IMG/VR virus record: IMGVR_UViG_3300035070_003083
Coordinates: 1 to 22,743 of that record
Origin: a virus
Strand: one strand, 5' to 3'
Length of the DNA stretch: 22,743 nucleotides
Part shown: positions 6,212 through 13,592 of the stretch, piece by piece
How positions within the stretch are numbered: position 1 is the stretch's first letter
Layout of the letters: each line of letters begins with the position of its first letter
Program-made: the position numbers and the translations under genes
The notes under the pieces: generated by a model
The model's database searches: none
What the model saw: only the letters and a program-made list of their open reading frames with translations
Told to the model about the DNA's origin: nothing

Positions 6212-6547
6212 TTATAATTTTATAATTTGTACAGGGCTTCTTAAGATAATATATCTTTCATCAACGTCTAATTGATTGAGTTTAAATACTGACTTCTTTC
6301 TAGGTGATTGTCTATCAATTTCTATACCTAGTATTTTACCATTATTATCAGTAAATACTACATCTACTTTTCCGATCCTTCCATCTCCTCTGTCTTTAAC
6401 TTTGACTTCCTTTTTTATGTTGTATTCTCCCTCGTTATCCATTACCATTAAATCACATACATAATCAGAAAACTGTTTTGCTTTCCAATTTCCAAAATCT
6501 TCTTTTCTTTCTTCTAATTGTTTTATACTTTTGAATATCTTATTCAT
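6212..6547 (-). CDS. Small PD-(D/E)XK-like nuclease-fold candidate, 111 aa
   Basis: The middle reads GKVDVVFTDNNGKILGIEIDR (residues 59-79): a beta strand ending in D62, then a second strand with E76 and D78, followed by KKSVFKL (K84-K89). This is the layout of PD-(D/E)XK folds in which the last lysine is replaced or displaced, seen in several phage hypothetical proteins. Nuclease activity is an inference. It is the first protein gene after the structured region 6565-6857 and promoter copy D, and 11 nt upstream of 5697-6200. Confidence 0.45.
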   Translation of the reverse strand: MNKIFKSIKQLEERKEDFGNWKAKQFSDYVCDLMVMDNEGEYNIKKEVKVKDRGDGRIGKVDVVFTDNNGKILGIEIDRQSPRKKSVFKLNQLDVDERYIILRSPVQIIKL

Positions 6548-6564
6548 ACTGTTTGTATTAGTTT

Positions 6565-6857
6565 TTTTGTTTTCCTAGATTTCATTGTTACAGCCCCCCT
6601 TACCCAAGTAACTCTTTTAAGAGATTACAAGTGTAAGAAGAATTGTAGCGAAATCTGGAAAGTATTTTCCTGAGTTTCAGTGTCAGTTTTAGGCGACACA
6701 CCACAACGGTTACAGGCGTATTAAAGTCGTCCTGTTAAACCCCCCACGACTATAGAAAAAACCTTTCACAGTAGCAGGATAAAGTTTTAGCTCTATCCCA
6801 AACCACCATGAAAAGTTTCTTTGGTGGTGGCTTACTGTGGCAATCATTTCTGATTAC
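6565..6857 (-). ncRNA. Candidate structured RNA / long leader R2
   Basis: Lies directly behind promoter copy D, with transcription expected to start near 6857. Minus-sense helices: hairpin 6842-6846/6851-6855 with a GAAA tetraloop; a three-way junction with P1 6833-6839/6767-6773 (7 bp), P2 6822-6827/6803-6808 plus an inner 4-bp helix, and P3 6791-6798/6777-6784 (8 bp, one G-U that is a mismatch on the plus strand); then a U6 run (6755-6760); hairpins 6746-6751/6725-6730, 6666-6670/6657-6661, and a two-part hairpin 6633-6637/6599-6603 with 6619-6628/6608-6616; long-range 6650-6656/6577-6583. No known riboswitch or ribozyme class recognised. Confidence 0.5.
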
Positions 6858-6863
6858 TCTTTA

Positions 6864-6893
6864 AGTATACTCCACCAATTATTTTATATGCAA
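6864..6893 (-). promoter_or_regulatory. Early promoter, copy D
   Basis: Minus strand TTGCAT (6888-6893), 18 nt, TATACT (6864-6869), followed by TAAAGAGTAA as in copies A and B. It would transcribe the structured region R2, then the nuclease-like, replication-like and methyltransferase genes. It diverges from the plus-strand promoter at 6993-7021. Confidence 0.7.
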
Positions 6894-6943
6894 CTGTTTT
6901 TTCAACACAAAACATTTTTCAAACTTTATCAACTCTATCTCAC

Positions 6944-6981
6944 CAACAGGAAACAAAACGATGAGGAGTTACGACCTGTTG
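6944..6981. repeat. Inverted repeat CAACAGG/CCTGTTG
   Basis: A 7-bp perfect inverted repeat, 6944-6950 and 6975-6981, with 24 nt between the arms. It lies between the divergent promoters at 6864-6893 and 6993-7021, so it could be an operator for a switch protein. The spacer carries a short ACAAAACGATG string with no usable ORF behind the ATG (9 codons). Confidence 0.35.
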
Positions 6982-6992
6982 ACAAGATAGAA

Positions 6993-7021
6993 TAGACAAA
7001 TGTGCTGACCTAGAATATAAT
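6993..7021 (+). promoter_or_regulatory. Plus-strand promoter of the 7029-8316 operon
   Basis: TAGACA (6993-6998), 17-nt spacer, TATAAT (7016-7021), a near-consensus sigma70-type promoter. The -10 ends 7 nt before the first ATG at 7029, so the mRNA start would fall at or next to the start codon and the message would be leaderless. Confidence 0.75.
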
Positions 7022-7028
7022 ATACAGT

Positions 7029-7187
7029 ATGCAAGCAAAAAAAGCAACAAAACGATGCAAAGGTGATTTAATGTTACAACTCATGTTTTTAGATAAACTC
7101 GATGAGGTGGTAAGAAAGTTTGAAGAGAAACATAAGTGTAATATTAAGTACAATATTGAAAATCTAATGATCAAGAAAACAAAATGA
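7029..7187 (+). CDS. Small basic protein, 52 aa
   Basis: ATG 7029 to TGA 7185-7187. The N-terminus is strongly basic (MQAKKATKRCKGD), followed by one long helix (LMLQLMFLDKLDEVVRKFEEKH). Basic start plus helix suggests nucleic-acid or phage-protein binding, but no family is recognised. First gene of the only plus-strand operon, right behind its promoter, and its stop overlaps the start of 7184-7354 (ATGA). Confidence 0.65.
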   Translation: MQAKKATKRCKGDLMLQLMFLDKLDEVVRKFEEKHKCNIKYNIENLMIKKTK

Positions 7188-7354
7188 ATATATCACAATG
7201 GGTGTATCGTATAGATAAAACACCAAAATACAATTATGGTAAAGTAAAGAAGATAATAGTCATGACTAATGGTAAAAAAGACATAAGAGTCGATAGTCTT
7301 TATACGGACAAGAAACTAGGTATCAATAAGCGTAAGGGATATAAAAGAAGATAA
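7184..7354 (+). CDS. Small basic protein, 56 aa
   Basis: ATG 7184 overlaps the upstream stop by 4 nt (ATGA), and TAA 7352-7354 is followed after one base by the next ATG, so translation is coupled on both sides. The protein is lysine/arginine-rich with a highly basic tail (NKRKGYKRR) and a beta-like middle (KVKKIIVMTNGKKDIRVDSL). It may bind nucleic acid. Not recognised. Confidence 0.65.
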   Translation: MNISQWVYRIDKTPKYNYGKVKKIIVMTNGKKDIRVDSLYTDKKLGINKRKGYKRR

Positions 7355-7355
7355 T

Positions 7356-8225
7356 ATGCGACAACTACCAAACCAATGTTATGAACAACAAACAGGAGGT
7401 GAACAAGTAGCCAGTGAGGGTCAAGTATTTTATCTAACTGAAAAAGTAGAAGTAAATGACAATGGGATCTTCCAGTGGCTTAAAGGTGCTGAATACCCAC
7501 AAAAGGGTATGCCTCAAGCAGAAGCTATATTTGCTGTGAACGTGGCTAAAAGGCTATTTATTCACTCTCTACGCTTCGCAAGTGAGCTTTGGTATATCTT
7601 GCCTATCTTTATTACTAAACGCTCGTTAGAGGGCAAAATAGGGGCATTTAATGAGATATCTATAAAGATTATATCTCCGTATATCCTTATACCTCAATTA
7701 TTGACATCTTTGGCACGTGAGTTAGGTAAGTTCTGTACTACTTTTTTACTTAAGATAGGAATATCAGAAAATACATCTATAGACTTTGGGAAGATAATAG
7801 CTACCATGTTTGAGTATGATAATGCGTATAGATTTAGAGTACAGGATTTATTCACTGCAAGTTCAAAAGAACAGATACAAAGTGATCCATACAAAGAAAT
7901 ATGTAGATTACTAGACCTTGCGCAACAAAGAGATGATGCAGGTGTACATAAAAAGTTTAGATATATAAAACCTATCCTATGGATTGCTTTCAAAGTTCCT
8001 AGAATAAGAAAGTCGTTTATTAAGACATTTGATGTAATAGATTTTAGTAAATTACAGTTTGATGAGATAGATAATTATTGGATAGGCATGAGAACGGATT
8101 ATGATTTCTATGGATTAGAACCACAAGAAAGAGCTGATAGGTTCTTAACAGGAAAGAAATTACCAACACCAATGACACAACAAGATTATGAGAATTATAT
8201 TCGCACTATTAGTGACAGTAATTAG
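7356..8225 (+). CDS. Unknown protein, 289 aa (largest plus-strand gene)
   Basis: I do not recognise this protein. It appears in three parts: a hydrophilic start (residues 1-60) with glycines; a hydrophobic, aromatic-rich middle (about 75-145: RFASELWYILPIFITK, IIATMFEYDNAYRFRVQDLF) and a charged C-terminal part with a helical core (YKEICRLLDLAQQRDD) and a tyrosine-rich end. No catalytic motif, cysteine cluster or clear signal peptide. The middle is hydrophobic but interrupted by charges, so stable membrane insertion is uncertain. It starts 1 nt after 7184-7354 and overlaps the small TM gene 8188-8316. The most prominent unexplained gene in the window. Confidence 0.75.
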   Translation: MRQLPNQCYEQQTGGEQVASEGQVFYLTEKVEVNDNGIFQWLKGAEYPQKGMPQAEAIFAVNVAKRLFIHSLRFASELWYILPIFITKRSLEGKIGAFNEISIKIISPYILIPQLLTSLARELGKFCTTFLLKIGISENTSIDFGKIIATMFEYDNAYRFRVQDLFTASSKEQIQSDPYKEICRLLDLAQQRDDAGVHKKFRYIKPILWIAFKVPRIRKSFIKTFDVIDFSKLQFDEIDNYWIGMRTDYDFYGLEPQERADRFLTGKKLPTPMTQQDYENYIRTISDSN

Positions 8226-8316
8226 TTTATATTTTGTACACAAGGCATGGATATCGTTATGGTCTTCATTTACTAAGGAGGAAAAAGAAGACATATTATA
8301 TAATTTATATAAGTGA
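8188..8316 (+). CDS. Small single-TM protein, 42 aa
   Basis: ATG 8188-8190 to TGA 8314-8316, overlapping the end of 7356-8225 by 38 nt in another frame. Residues 2-19 (RIIFALLVTVISLYFVHK) form a clear membrane helix, followed by a charged amphipathic tail (TKEEKEDILYNLYK). Last gene of the plus-strand operon before the hairpin at 8353-8389. Its fixed pairing with the 289-aa protein suggests the two may act together at the membrane. Confidence 0.6.
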   Translation: MRIIFALLVTVISLYFVHKAWISLWSSFTKEEKEDILYNLYK

Positions 8317-8352
8317 TTCTAGTGTGATATACTTCACATGTTGAGTCATCGC

Positions 8353-8389
8353 AAAAGCCACCAATCTCGTCAAAGTGTTAGTGGCTTTT
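8353..8389. terminator. Bidirectional hairpin terminator between convergent operons
   Basis: AAAAGCCAC (8353-8361) pairs perfectly with GTGGCTTTT (8381-8389) across a 19-nt loop, giving A and U tracts at the two ends. It lies between the plus-strand operon (stop at 8316) and the convergent minus-strand rusA (stop at 8470), where a two-way terminator is expected. 8390-8469 holds nothing else I can recognise. Confidence 0.65.
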
Positions 8390-8469
8390 ATAGTTTTAAT
8401 ACGTTCTTACGCTTTACCCAATAAATTGAGATGTATGTGTATACACTATTGATAACGATAGCACTCTAG

Positions 8470-8829
8470 TTACATTACGTCAATATCAATTTCAATTCGC
8501 CCTTTGTTTTTATCATAGAACTTCTCTATAAACATTTTCTGTATTTGACTATCATCTTTCCAAACAATACCTGTCATACTATCTAACAGTAACTTATTAA
8601 AATTATCTATATCGCATTTCCTCTTTGTTCCAAAGTACAGCCTAATATGTATTGAAACATCTTCTGTAACAGGCTTACTTTGCCACTGTAAACGTGTCTG
8701 TTGTATATATGAACTCTTTACATCTTTACCCTCTTTAGATACATAATATGTTCCAAATCTTCCCCTGCAAGTGATTTTATATATAGCACCTGTACTCTTA
8801 GGCTCTCCATGTAATATAATAGTTTTCAT
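8470..8829 (-). CDS. rusA: RusA-family Holliday junction resolvase, 119 aa
   Basis: Cuts four-way DNA junctions during phage replication and recombination or before packaging. The catalytic region is KCDIDNFNKLLLDSM (residues 71-85), with D73 and D75, the conserved N76 and K79, then WKDDSQI with D92/D93: these match the D70, D72, K76 and D91 spacing of E. coli RusA. Length is typical. ATG start overlaps the end of 8826-9143 by 4 nt. It lies at the end of the tail-gene operon rather than with the early recombination genes, so it may act late, at packaging. Confidence 0.85.
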   Translation of the reverse strand: MKTIILHGEPKSTGAIYKITCRGRFGTYYVSKEGKDVKSSYIQQTRLQWQSKPVTEDVSIHIRLYFGTKRKCDIDNFNKLLLDSMTGIVWKDDSQIQKMFIEKFYDKNKGRIEIDIDVM

Positions 8830-9143
8830 TTATAGTATTCTGATATTGATGATACATATCCTCTACGTATAGCCTCAAAAGGACATACATCGTATGTGTT
8901 TAATTTCTTTGCTATAAATCTCCCCTTACAGTCTTGTATGTCACATGTACAGATTTGTATCTCTGACTTTGTTTTTCTACACGAGCTTACTTTCATTATA
9001 AAACCTCTCTTTTTATACATATGTATCTGATAATATACAGCCCATTTGGTAACACCAACTTTAGGTGCAATATCCAATATAGGTGTTTCTATATTATATA
9101 GATAGATTATCTGTTTGATTGCTTCTCGTGATAATCTTGACAT
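8826..9143 (-). CDS. HTH protein with cysteine-rich C-terminus, 105 aa
   Basis: The N-terminal 47 residues (SREAIKQIIYLYN, then DIAPKVGVTKWAVYYQIHMYKKRG) read as a helix-turn-helix. The rest contains CTCDIQDCKGRF (about residues 65-76), plus C55 and C87, which could hold a zinc ion. A sequence-specific DNA-binding role is inferred, perhaps late regulation. It lies 3 nt after the glycine-rich protein gene and is coupled to rusA. It could also be a small terminase-like DNA binder, but nothing specific supports this. Confidence 0.6.
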   Translation of the reverse strand: MSRLSREAIKQIIYLYNIETPILDIAPKVGVTKWAVYYQIHMYKKRGFIMKVSSCRKTKSEIQICTCDIQDCKGRFIAKKLNTYDVCPFEAIRRGYVSSISEYYK

Positions 9144-9146
9144 AGT

Positions 9147-10130
9147 TTATCCTCTTGTTATCTCTATAAGTGTTCCTGTGTTTCCGTTTGTTCCTGCAAG
9201 TGGTGCTGTTGAAAGTCCATTACTTGTACCAGGAGAACCTCCTGTACCTCCTGCAACAGTAAGAGTACCTGAACCTGTTTTATTATTATATACAGCAATC
9301 AATACTCCTCCACTTCCTCCACCTCCACCTCCCCCTCCACCTGCACCCTCACCCCCACCAAGTCCTCCTGATGCGTTACCACCATTACCACCATTACCAC
9401 CATTACATCTAATCGCACCTGCACCAGTTAAGTTTAATATTTTTGTTTCAATATAAACCCAACTTCCTGCTGCACCACTTCCTCCTCCACCTCCTGATGT
9501 ACCAGCAAGCCATCTATTACCTGCTCCACCTGAACCTGAACCTGCTGAAGATAGTATACGCTGTATTGCTGTGTTACTTGTAAAATCAAAAGGTAACATA
9601 GCTTGTACCAGTGAACGAGGCATATTTACTACAGTTCCAGTTTTAGAACCACCATTACCACCATCACCTGCTGTACCTCCTCCACTTCCAGGCCCTCCCC
9701 CTCTTCCTCCTGCAACTCCTGCAACTCCTGCTGATTTGTCTACGTTATCACCAGCTGTTCCGTCTGCTCCGTCTTGGCTTGTACTTCCTGTTGCACCAAC
9801 CTTTCCTACACTTCCTCCAGGCAGACTTCCTGCTGATAGGGCTGTACCTGCCGTACCAGCTGTTGCTCCTGATGCATTACCACCTGCTCCACCAACAACA
9901 CCAACGTATCCTGTAGTGTTTACTGTGATTGATACACTTGCAAACAATCTATAACCTGCCGTATTCAAAGTTGCTGTTCCTGTAACTGAAACAGTAGTGT
10001 AGTACATATCTCTTGTGAGAGTTGTTGTACCAGCCGATATTGATAATGCACCATCACTTCCATCTCCTCCTAGTGGTACGAGATTTAGTATATCTGATGC
10101 GAGTATTGTTGAGCCTGTTTGTATTGCCAT
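9147..10130 (-). CDS. Glycine-rich tail fibre/adhesin candidate, 327 aa
   Basis: Likely the receptor-binding tip of the tail. Residues 1-80 form a conventional beta-rich N-terminus (probably the tail-attachment part). Residues about 80-160 and 195-300 are very glycine-rich, with runs of G (GGGGGGGGG), GGNGG repeats and GxGG motifs, resembling the polyglycine-II helix bundles of T4-like gp38 adhesins, in which host-specific loops vary. The final 30 residues are non-glycine and probably a cap. Sequence of the repeats is G/A/S/T-rich with almost no charge. It follows the tail-tip gene 10144-10620 by 13 nt. Function is inferred from composition and position. Confidence 0.65.
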   Translation of the reverse strand: MAIQTGSTILASDILNLVPLGGDGSDGALSISAGTTTLTRDMYYTTVSVTGTATLNTAGYRLFASVSITVNTTGYVGVVGGAGGNASGATAGTAGTALSAGSLPGGSVGKVGATGSTSQDGADGTAGDNVDKSAGVAGVAGGRGGGPGSGGGTAGDGGNGGSKTGTVVNMPRSLVQAMLPFDFTSNTAIQRILSSAGSGSGGAGNRWLAGTSGGGGGSGAAGSWVYIETKILNLTGAGAIRCNGGNGGNGGNASGGLGGGEGAGGGGGGGGGSGGVLIAVYNNKTGSGTLTVAGGTGGSPGTSNGLSTAPLAGTNGNTGTLIEITRG

Positions 10131-10143
10131 GTGTTTATTTTTA

Positions 10144-10620
10144 TTATGCTAATGTATATTGCCAGTTAATTGTTGTATCTTCGTTAGTACCCTTTACATA
10201 GTTACTAGCGAATAATGCTCTTGAGAATATTTGGCCAGTTCCAAGACTAGAAGTTCCGTCTACAAAAGTTGCAACCTCTCTATATGTTCCGTTTGCAAGG
10301 TTTGCTGATGCAAAGAAGAACCCAAATGTAACCATGTTTCCTGATACAACTCCTGATGCTTTATCTGTACGTGCTACACCTGCAACAAGGTTTGTATCTG
10401 AAACTGCTGGTGCTGTACTAGATGTTCCTATATCAAGATAGGTAATGTTTGAAGTATATGTGTTATCTCCATTTAACTTATCAAGGATTAAATCACGCCC
10501 TGTGTTTGTACCAAGCATGATTAGATTATCTTGCCAGCCTGAATCATACAAAACTTTACCTGTTAGAGAACAGGTTTTTATTATTTGATATCTTCCTTTT
10601 AATCCTAATGTATCTTTCAT
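10144..10620 (-). CDS. Tail-tip/baseplate-like protein, 158 aa; start corrected
   Basis: The frame stays open to 10776, but the extension overlaps the tail-hub gene and includes a strong promoter (10628-10636). I place the start at ATG 10618-10620 (MKDTLGLKGRYQI), 7 nt after TATAAT. The protein is beta-rich with G/T/S repeats, no membrane helix, and a middle (YLDIGTSSTAPAVSDTNLV) of the style seen in phage tail fibre or assembly proteins that carry the fibre. Position between the hub and the adhesin gene fits a connector. Not assigned to a family. Confidence 0.65.
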   Translation of the reverse strand: MKDTLGLKGRYQIIKTCSLTGKVLYDSGWQDNLIMLGTNTGRDLILDKLNGDNTYTSNITYLDIGTSSTAPAVSDTNLVAGVARTDKASGVVSGNMVTFGFFFASANLANGTYREVATFVDGTSSLGTGQIFSRALFASNYVKGTNEDTTINWQYTLA

Positions 10621-10627
10621 TGTAATT

Positions 10628-10636
10628 ATTATATCA
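10628..10636 (-). promoter_or_regulatory. Extended -10 promoter for 10144-10620
   Basis: TGA-TATAAT on the minus strand (TATAAT at 10628-10633), embedded in TATGATATAAT, 7 nt before the ATG at 10620. The -35 is poor (CATACA at about 17 nt), as is common for extended -10 promoters. Transcription would start at or near the start codon. Confidence 0.65.
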
Positions 10637-10645
10637 TATTTATTT

Positions 10646-12055
10646 TTAACTGTATGTACTGAACCCGTATAGAGCTGTATCATACACATACGGGGCAGAT
10701 GTTTTTGTTGCTGTTGGTATACTATCTGTGATTGTAAGACTATCTGACATACCACGAATACGAGAGATATATTCATCTTCTGAAATATCTATTTGGTCTG
10801 ACTGATTTTTAACTAATAATCTTGTCCATATATCATTTATACCCAAGTCTTCATTGTTCACACAAGATATGTTAAATAACATTGTTGAACCTGTTGGTGT
10901 ACTGAAAGATTTTCTTATATTCTGTATCTTCAAATAAACATCAATGTTCCGTATATTTGATTGTATATTTATAGTTTGACCTGTGATAAGTCCTTTTGTG
11001 TATGTTGAAAATGTAGCTGTTTTCAATGGTTGTGAATATTGCAACAGTTCAACTGTCGCACGTAAGTTTGCTGTATCTAAATCTGTTATTGTTTTATCTA
11101 CAATGATACTTTGTGCTACACCATATGTAGATATACTAGACTCGTCTGATTTCTGTACAATAAGAGGGTATTTAGGATATTCTACTACAACTATATTTGC
11201 TGTACCTGATGCTGGAGCTGATGTAAACTTTAGGGATTTTTCGTTATAGTTCCATAGTAAATCAAAGCTAGACGGATCATCAAGAAAGTCTACACCTACA
11301 GTTTTTGAAACTGCATTCACTGTAACTGTTGGTAGTTTTGCAAACTTTGTAGCAAGAGCAAATATAGTTTTTGTACCATCTCCGTCAAGGTATTCTGTTC
11401 TAGGTGTTTCAGATGTAAGAAGTCCACCTCTAATAATCACATCATTTTTTAGCTGTGTTATATCTTCTTTATAAATCAAACTATTAAATACATAGTTACC
11501 TGATGTATCTGTTATATCAAATGCTGATGATTCTGTTGTGTTATTAAAGAAATGTATATCTTTCTCATAATCAACATACCAATCAAAGTTACCTACAATA
11601 CTTATAATCTTTTCTAATGCCTTTGAAACAGGGAGGTAATTAAAGTTAATACTTTCAATTAATGTATCACAATTTACATGTGTATCTGTAAATGTTCCAT
11701 CTGTAAAAGTTGTTAATATATCTGCTATAATATCGTTTACAGTTTCAGATAGGTATGTTTTTGATACAAGATATTTATCAAGACCATGTGTATAGTCTTT
11801 ACATACTATATCGAACACCTCTAACATACCTGATATCTTTTCGTTTATCTCTATGATATATCCTGCAAACTCTATTGTTCCATCAACAGTCAAAACAACC
11901 TCTTCACCAATAATAGGTTTATAGGTCTTTGATTCATACTTTTTAATATAGAATCTGCAAGTATTTGCTGATTTTGTAAGTATCTCATCAATAGATAATG
12001 ACTGCCATGATATTAGTGATGATTTATCTATTCCATTTATGGTAAGAGTTGTCAT
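10646..12055 (-). CDS. Tail hub/tail-tip protein (Dit/Tal-like), 469 aa
   Basis: Follows the tape measure gene by one base, where the tail-hub or tail-associated lysin protein is normally encoded. The N-terminus (TTLTINGIDKSSLISWQSLSI then FYIKKYESKTYKPIIGEEVVL and EFAGYIIEINEK) has the beta-barrel character of gp27/Gp44-like hub domains found in siphovirus tail tips (for example the Siphovirus ReqiPepy6 Gp37-like family). The middle (about residues 220-310) has an inserted beta domain, and the C-terminus ends in a Tyr/Ser-rich tail. No lysozyme or peptidase domain is seen. Assignment is by position and general character; exact family uncertain. Confidence 0.6.
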   Translation of the reverse strand: MTTLTINGIDKSSLISWQSLSIDEILTKSANTCRFYIKKYESKTYKPIIGEEVVLTVDGTIEFAGYIIEINEKISGMLEVFDIVCKDYTHGLDKYLVSKTYLSETVNDIIADILTTFTDGTFTDTHVNCDTLIESINFNYLPVSKALEKIISIVGNFDWYVDYEKDIHFFNNTTESSAFDITDTSGNYVFNSLIYKEDITQLKNDVIIRGGLLTSETPRTEYLDGDGTKTIFALATKFAKLPTVTVNAVSKTVGVDFLDDPSSFDLLWNYNEKSLKFTSAPASGTANIVVVEYPKYPLIVQKSDESSISTYGVAQSIIVDKTITDLDTANLRATVELLQYSQPLKTATFSTYTKGLITGQTINIQSNIRNIDVYLKIQNIRKSFSTPTGSTMLFNISCVNNEDLGINDIWTRLLVKNQSDQIDISEDEYISRIRGMSDSLTITDSIPTATKTSAPYVYDTALYGFSTYS

Positions 12056-12056
12056 A

Positions 12057-13592
12057 TTAGAACTTGATTACTTTTCTTAATGAACTTATCATCATATCTC
12101 CTATATCTTCTGCTACTGTTTCAGATAAGTATGTCCCACCATTCATGTTGATTGTAAGATTCATACCTCCTACACCTGCCATTTTGTAGTTAGGTGTAAT
12201 ACTACCATTAGATGCTGGTGTAAACATCTCTGGACCTTTCTCACCTACCATATATGACTGACCTGACTGTACTCCTCCACCTGTTGCACGACCACCTCCA
12301 AAGAATCCCATAACACTTTTAACTGCACCACCTCCTAACTCTTTCATTTTGTCTAGTAGTTTAACCACCCAATCATACGCACTCTTTACAGTGTCTACGA
12401 AAGGCTGAAAGAAACCAACTATAGCTGAACTTGTTTCTTTTACTATAATCTTTATACCCTCCCATGTATCTTTCCATGATGTCTTAAAACTCTCCCAGAA
12501 CTTCTTCATAAATGTTAAGAAATCTGTCCAATATGCTTTTATCCCAGCAATAACAAGACCGCTGTCATTCTGCCATATCTTCATACTTTCATTTAGTGTA
12601 TATATTACTACAGTTATACCTGCAATTATACCAATGATCGGCAATATGGTTGTTTGCATAACACCTATTGTTATACCTAAAGATGTAAACCCTGCAATTA
12701 AAGGAGGTAATGCTAATGCTAGTAAACTAAAACCAAATACAAGACCACTTATAGCACCAGTTATAATAACTATTGCTGTTGTGAGTTTAGGATTTTCTTG
12801 TACCCATTCTTTTATCCTTTCAAGAATAGGTGTGATTGTATGTATAAGGTCTTTTAATACAGGTAAAAATTGAGAACCAACAACAACAAGCGTCTGACTT
12901 ATATTGTCTTTTAAAGTAGACATAAGTCCATTGAAAGACTCTGATTGTGCCTGCATCATGTTTTCAAACTGACCACCATTAGAAGTCATATCTTGAAATG
13001 CTCTTTGTAGTTGTGGGAAGCCAATCTTTCCTTGTTCTACAAGTTTTTTAACTTCACTTTCTGCAACACCGAACTGTTTCGCAAGTTGACCTATAATTGG
13101 TATACCACGCCCTGTGAGTTGATTTATATCTTCTCCATATAGTCTGCCTTGTACTTTTGCCTTACCATATAGCTCTGCAATCTCACCAATAGGCGCTCCA
13201 ATACCTGATGCAATATCTCCTATACGTCTTAATTCATCTTGCATCTCTTTAGCTGGAACACCAAAAGAAAGCAATGACTTTGATGCTCTTGCTATTTCGT
13301 CAAACTCATAAGGTGTTTTCGCGGCGAAATCGTTCAACTCCTTTATCATTGTTTTAGCTCCCTCTGCTGATTTAAGCATGGTACTAAATGCAATCTCTAT
13401 ACTTTCCATTTCACCTGCTTTCTTAACTGCAAGACCAACACCTCCTGCAATAGCACCAAAAGTAAGACCACTTACAACAGATAGATTTCTAAAGTTCTGC
13501 TCATTTTTTTTCAATGATGAAGATAAACCATCTAAAGTCTTTGTGGCTTCGTCCTTAGCTTTTATGACAATCTGTAATATTTTATCTTGCAT
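12057..13592 (-). CDS. Tape measure protein, 511 aa
   Basis: Sets tail length and is ejected with the DNA. Residues about 60-240 match the tape-measure N-terminal domain (IEIAFSTMLKSAEGAKTMIKE, then YEFDEIARASKSLLSFGV and GRGIPIIGQLAKQFG). A coiled region precedes, and hydrophobic helices occupy about 265-335 (TTAIVIITGAISGLVFGFSL). The C-terminal part is glycine-rich and ends in a beta-like module (GEKGPEMFTPASNGSITP). At about 1.5 angstrom per residue the tail would be near 75 nm. Its ATG lies inside the last codons of the frameshifted tail chaperone (overlap 11 nt). Confidence 0.85.
   Translation of the reverse strand: MQDKILQIVIKAKDEATKTLDGLSSSLKKNEQNFRNLSVVSGLTFGAIAGGVGLAVKKAGEMESIEIAFSTMLKSAEGAKTMIKELNDFAAKTPYEFDEIARASKSLLSFGVPAKEMQDELRRIGDIASGIGAPIGEIAELYGKAKVQGRLYGEDINQLTGRGIPIIGQLAKQFGVAESEVKKLVEQGKIGFPQLQRAFQDMTSNGGQFENMMQAQSESFNGLMSTLKDNISQTLVVVGSQFLPVLKDLIHTITPILERIKEWVQENPKLTTAIVIITGAISGLVFGFSLLALALPPLIAGFTSLGITIGVMQTTILPIIGIIAGITVVIYTLNESMKIWQNDSGLVIAGIKAYWTDFLTFMKKFWESFKTSWKDTWEGIKIIVKETSSAIVGFFQPFVDTVKSAYDWVVKLLDKMKELGGGAVKSVMGFFGGGRATGGGVQSGQSYMVGEKGPEMFTPASNGSITPNYKMAGVGGMNLTINMNGGTYLSETVAEDIGDMMISSLRKVIKF

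Noticed and set aside
6710-6847. 45-codon ORF inside R2 (starts MIATVSHHQRNF)
   Set aside because: It starts inside the tetraloop hairpin, and all helices of the three-way junction fall within it; composition does not resemble neighbouring proteins. An RNA role explains the region better.
8334-8420. Possible 28-codon plus-strand ORF behind a TATACT box
   Set aside because: It spans the two-way terminator and has no recognisable content.
9115-9456. Proline-rich plus-strand ORF
   Set aside because: It is the antisense of the glycine-rich repeats of 9147-10130; GGN codons read as proline codons on the other strand. The same holds for the ORF at 9571-9954.
10621-10776. N-terminal extension of 10144-10620
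   Set aside because: It overlaps the tail-hub gene in another frame and contains the TGATATAAT promoter 7 nt before the internal ATG.
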